From: Porphyra umbilicalis
Taxonomy: Eukaryota > Rhodophyta > Bangiophyceae > Bangiales > Bangiaceae
Direction: 5' to 3'
Assembly: GCA_002049455.2 (NCBI GenBank)
Contig: KV918837.1
Location: 1-64,000 of the forward strand
DNA length: 64,000 nt
Shown: positions 61,895 to 64,000 of the stretch, one piece after another
How the letters are laid out: each line of letters starts with the position of its first letter
How positions within the stretch are numbered: the first letter of the stretch is position 1
The notes under the pieces: generated by a model
Seen by the model: only the letters and a program-made list of their open reading frames with translations
Databases searched by the model: none
Told to the model about the DNA's origin: nothing
Made by a program: the position numbers and the translations under genes

Positions 61895-64000
61895 TCACGG
61901 CCCATCCCCCCGCTGCTGCCGTCGCACGCCGACGACCGGGGCGGCGCCGAGCCCCAACCCCCCTTCCCCCCCCCTCCATCCACTGCCGAGGCGCCAGTGG
62001 GAGGTGCGCTCTCCCCCCCCCCCCCCCCCCACCCGCCTCCACCGCTCACGCCCCCCCCCCCCAACCGCAACGGCGTGGTAGCCCGCGCGGCGGCAGGTGC
62101 GCAGGTGCGCGGCCAGCGCGGCGGCACTCCCAAACGGGCGCCCGCAGCACAACCACACCGCGTGCGCGGTCGTGGTGGCCAGGTGCGCGCCGACGCCCGC
62201 GGGGCCGTCGCACGCCACCGCGCACGCGCCATAGGGGCACACGCCCGACCGCAACGCGCGGGCAATGGTGCGCGGCATCCGCGCTGGGGGGGGGGGGGGG
62301 GGGGGGGGGGGGGTCCCCACCACCCCCACCCCCGCCGCCGCCGCCACCGCCCCCGCCGCCGCCGCCGCCGCTGCCGGCGTGGCGGGCGCGGCGGCGGGCG
62401 CGTCGGCGGCGGCCGCCGCCGGCGCCGCCGCGCGGCCGCCCGGCGCCCCCCCTCGAGGGCGGCGAGCATCGCCCGCACCGCCGCGCGCACGGACACCCAC
62501 ACCACCGGCGCGGCGGCGGCCGCTTGGAGGGCGCCCGCAATGGGCGGGGCGGGGGGGCGACGGGCGGGCACCCCGCCACCGCAGACGCTGCCGCGGCGGC
62601 CGCGCAGCTGCCGACGGCGGGGCCGCCCGCGCGCCGTGCGGCGCGCGCGCGCCCCTGCCGCGCACCGTCGGCGGTCGACGGCGCGCCGCCGCCGCGCCGC
62701 CTCGTCACCACACTCGGCGGCGGCGGCGGCGGGTGCGGGGGCGCCGCCCGCGGCGCCACCGCCGCGGCCACCGCCGCCGCCGCGGCGGCCGAGGCGGGGG
62801 CCTCCCCCTCCGCGTCGGCCGCGGCGGCGGCCGCCGCCGCCAGCGTCGACCGCGCGTCGGCGAGCGCCGGGGGGTCGTCGCCCCCCCCCCCCCCCCCCCC
62901 TCACCCGGCACCGCCGCCGCCTCGGCGCGCACGAGCGCCGCGGCGGCGGCGGCGACCGAGGGGGGGTCCGCCACGGGCGCGGGCGCCGCCGCCACGGCAG
63001 CGGCGGCCGCCGCCGCGTCAGCGTCAACGGCGGCCACAACACCCCGCGCGGCCGTGACGCGGCGGGCGGCCGCCGACGCGCGGGCGGCGGCGGCCGCCGC
63101 CGACGCGGCGCCGTCACCGCCCCCGACCGGCAAGGCGTGCACGGCAGCCGTCGCGGCGGCGGCGGCGGCGGTCGCAACGGCGAGGCGGGCGCCCGCCGCG
63201 GCGGCGGCGGCGGCGGCCACGTCGAGGGTCACCAACGCGCGCAGGCGGTCGGCGACCGCGCGCGCCGCGTCGGCACCGCCGCCGCCAGTCGCCGCCGCCG
63301 CGCCCGCCGCTGCGCCGTCGGCCGTCGCGTGGCGCGAGCGCGACTCGGCGGCACGGGGAGGAGCCGTGACGGGGACGCCGTCGCCGCCGCCACACGGCGG
63401 CGCCGACGCCGGTCGGGGGGCGCGCGGCGGTGGGGGCGGCGCGGCGGGCACCGGGCGGGGCGCGCCCGCCCACGCCGCCGCCTCGGCGGCAGACCACCCC
63501 GTGCCGTCTGCACGGGCAGGGGCGGTCAAGAGCGCCGCCGCATCCGCGGGGGGCCACAGGCGCACGGCGCGCGCGGCGGGCGCCCCTGCCGCCGCCGTCA
63601 CAGCGGCGGGCGGCGACACGGCGGCGGCGTCGCCGTCCAAAGCCCCGCCGTCGCGGGCGCCCGTCGCGCGCTGCGTCGGGCGCCACCCCAGCAGCAGGCG
63701 GGGCGCCCCCCCCCCACGGTGGCAGTCGGCGCCCCCACGACGCGCGGCGGGGCGTCGACGGCGGCGGCGCCGCCGCCCTTGCGCGCCCACGTCGGCGGCG
63801 GCGCCAAGGCCGCCGCCGACGCGCACCGGCAGACGGCTCGCGCAGCGCCGTCGGCGGCGGCTCGGTCGCCCCATCCGGCGGGCGGCGGCGCGCCTCCGCC
63901 CGACCGCCCCCGTCGACAGTCGAGCACCGCGGCGGTGAGGCGGCGCCAGCGGCCGGCGGCGGCGGCGGCCACCGCCGCCGTTGCCTCCCCGGCGGCGGCG
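61895..64000 (-). pseudogene. RBR-type gene paralogue, C-terminal part, frameshifted, runs off the right edge
   Basis: 62716-64000 matches 16751-18000 of the first RBR gene. Relative to that copy it has one extra base near 63113, which keeps an Ala-rich frame open (to about 62900), and one C fewer in a C-run near 63705, which breaks the frame there. Downstream, protein-like pieces appear in alternating frames: ALQAAAAAPVVWVSVRAAVR, an Ala-rich linker, then a zinc-finger-like end with CPYGAC and later CCGRPFGSAAALAAHLRTC (about 62250-62100). The alternation happens at long G/C runs, so true frameshifts and sequencing slips cannot be told apart. RING/IBR domains would lie beyond 64000. This copy preserves a C-terminus that the left copy has lost. 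Confidence 0.6.

Noticed and set aside
61609-63177. 522-codon minus frame as a separate protein
   Set aside because: Only parts are protein-like; it is one of several frames of the frameshifted RBR paralogue.
1-64000. CRISPR array, rRNA genes, bacterial operons
   Set aside because: No spacer-repeat pattern, rRNA-like sequence or operon organisation seen; the sequence is eukaryotic.

Overview
This is eukaryotic nuclear DNA. It is very GC-rich with long (CGG/GCC)n tracts, contains a Ty1/copia LTR retrotransposon, PIF/Harbinger, hAT-like and mariner-like transposon debris, satellites, an RBR ubiquitin-ligase-type gene and Ala/Gly/Pro-rich intronless genes. The host looks like a GC-rich alga, perhaps a bangiophyte red alga such as Porphyra/Pyropia. 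That is an inference from composition and element content; no marker gene fixes it. Most long open frames are products of GC-rich low complexity or of tandem repeats whose period is a multiple of three, so few are genes.

Layout. 0.4-1.9 kb: a PIF/Harbinger (PF04827-type) transposase on the minus strand with its DDE triad intact but one in-frame TGA, followed by an eight-unit 113-bp tandem repeat. 3.6-5.2 kb: GC-rich filler with a 201-bp tandem repeat. 5.8-7.4 kb: a long terminal-inverted-repeat (foldback) element. 8.2 kb: two adjacent perfect palindromes. 9.8-12.2 kb: a leucine-rich hypothetical gene (minus) and a convincing but stop-interrupted coding relic (plus). 13.5-14.6 kb: a nine-unit 116-bp satellite. 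15.2-27.9 kb: a minus-strand RBR (RING1-IBR-RING2) gene split by a 4.84-kb Copia element. The element has 228-bp LTRs, a GCCAC target-site duplication, a primer site matching the inside of initiator tRNA-Met, and gag-pol carrying three nonsense codons. Removing the element and one target-site copy joins the two host ORF halves in frame.

28-47 kb is a graveyard of mobile elements: a 595-bp element with perfect 19-bp TIRs, two 129-bp mariner-like MITEs at TA sites, four copies of a ~710-bp repeat (R), a 1.7-kb hAT-like element with an 8-bp duplication carrying one R copy, and a second repeat (S) that carries another R copy and is present elsewhere as an empty site. Between them lies one clear host gene, a secreted glycine-rich repeat protein (30.1-31.5 kb), plus several decayed coding fragments.

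47.5-58.6 kb carries Ala/Pro-rich genes: a 672-aa protein with about 17 octapeptide repeats, a badly decayed SANT/Myb plus NAM-associated-type gene, and an Ala-rich protein with a short Cys cluster. 59.0-64.0 kb is a second copy of the downstream part of the RBR locus. It keeps about 2 kb, including a zinc-finger-like C-terminus, that the first copy has lost, and it runs off the right edge.
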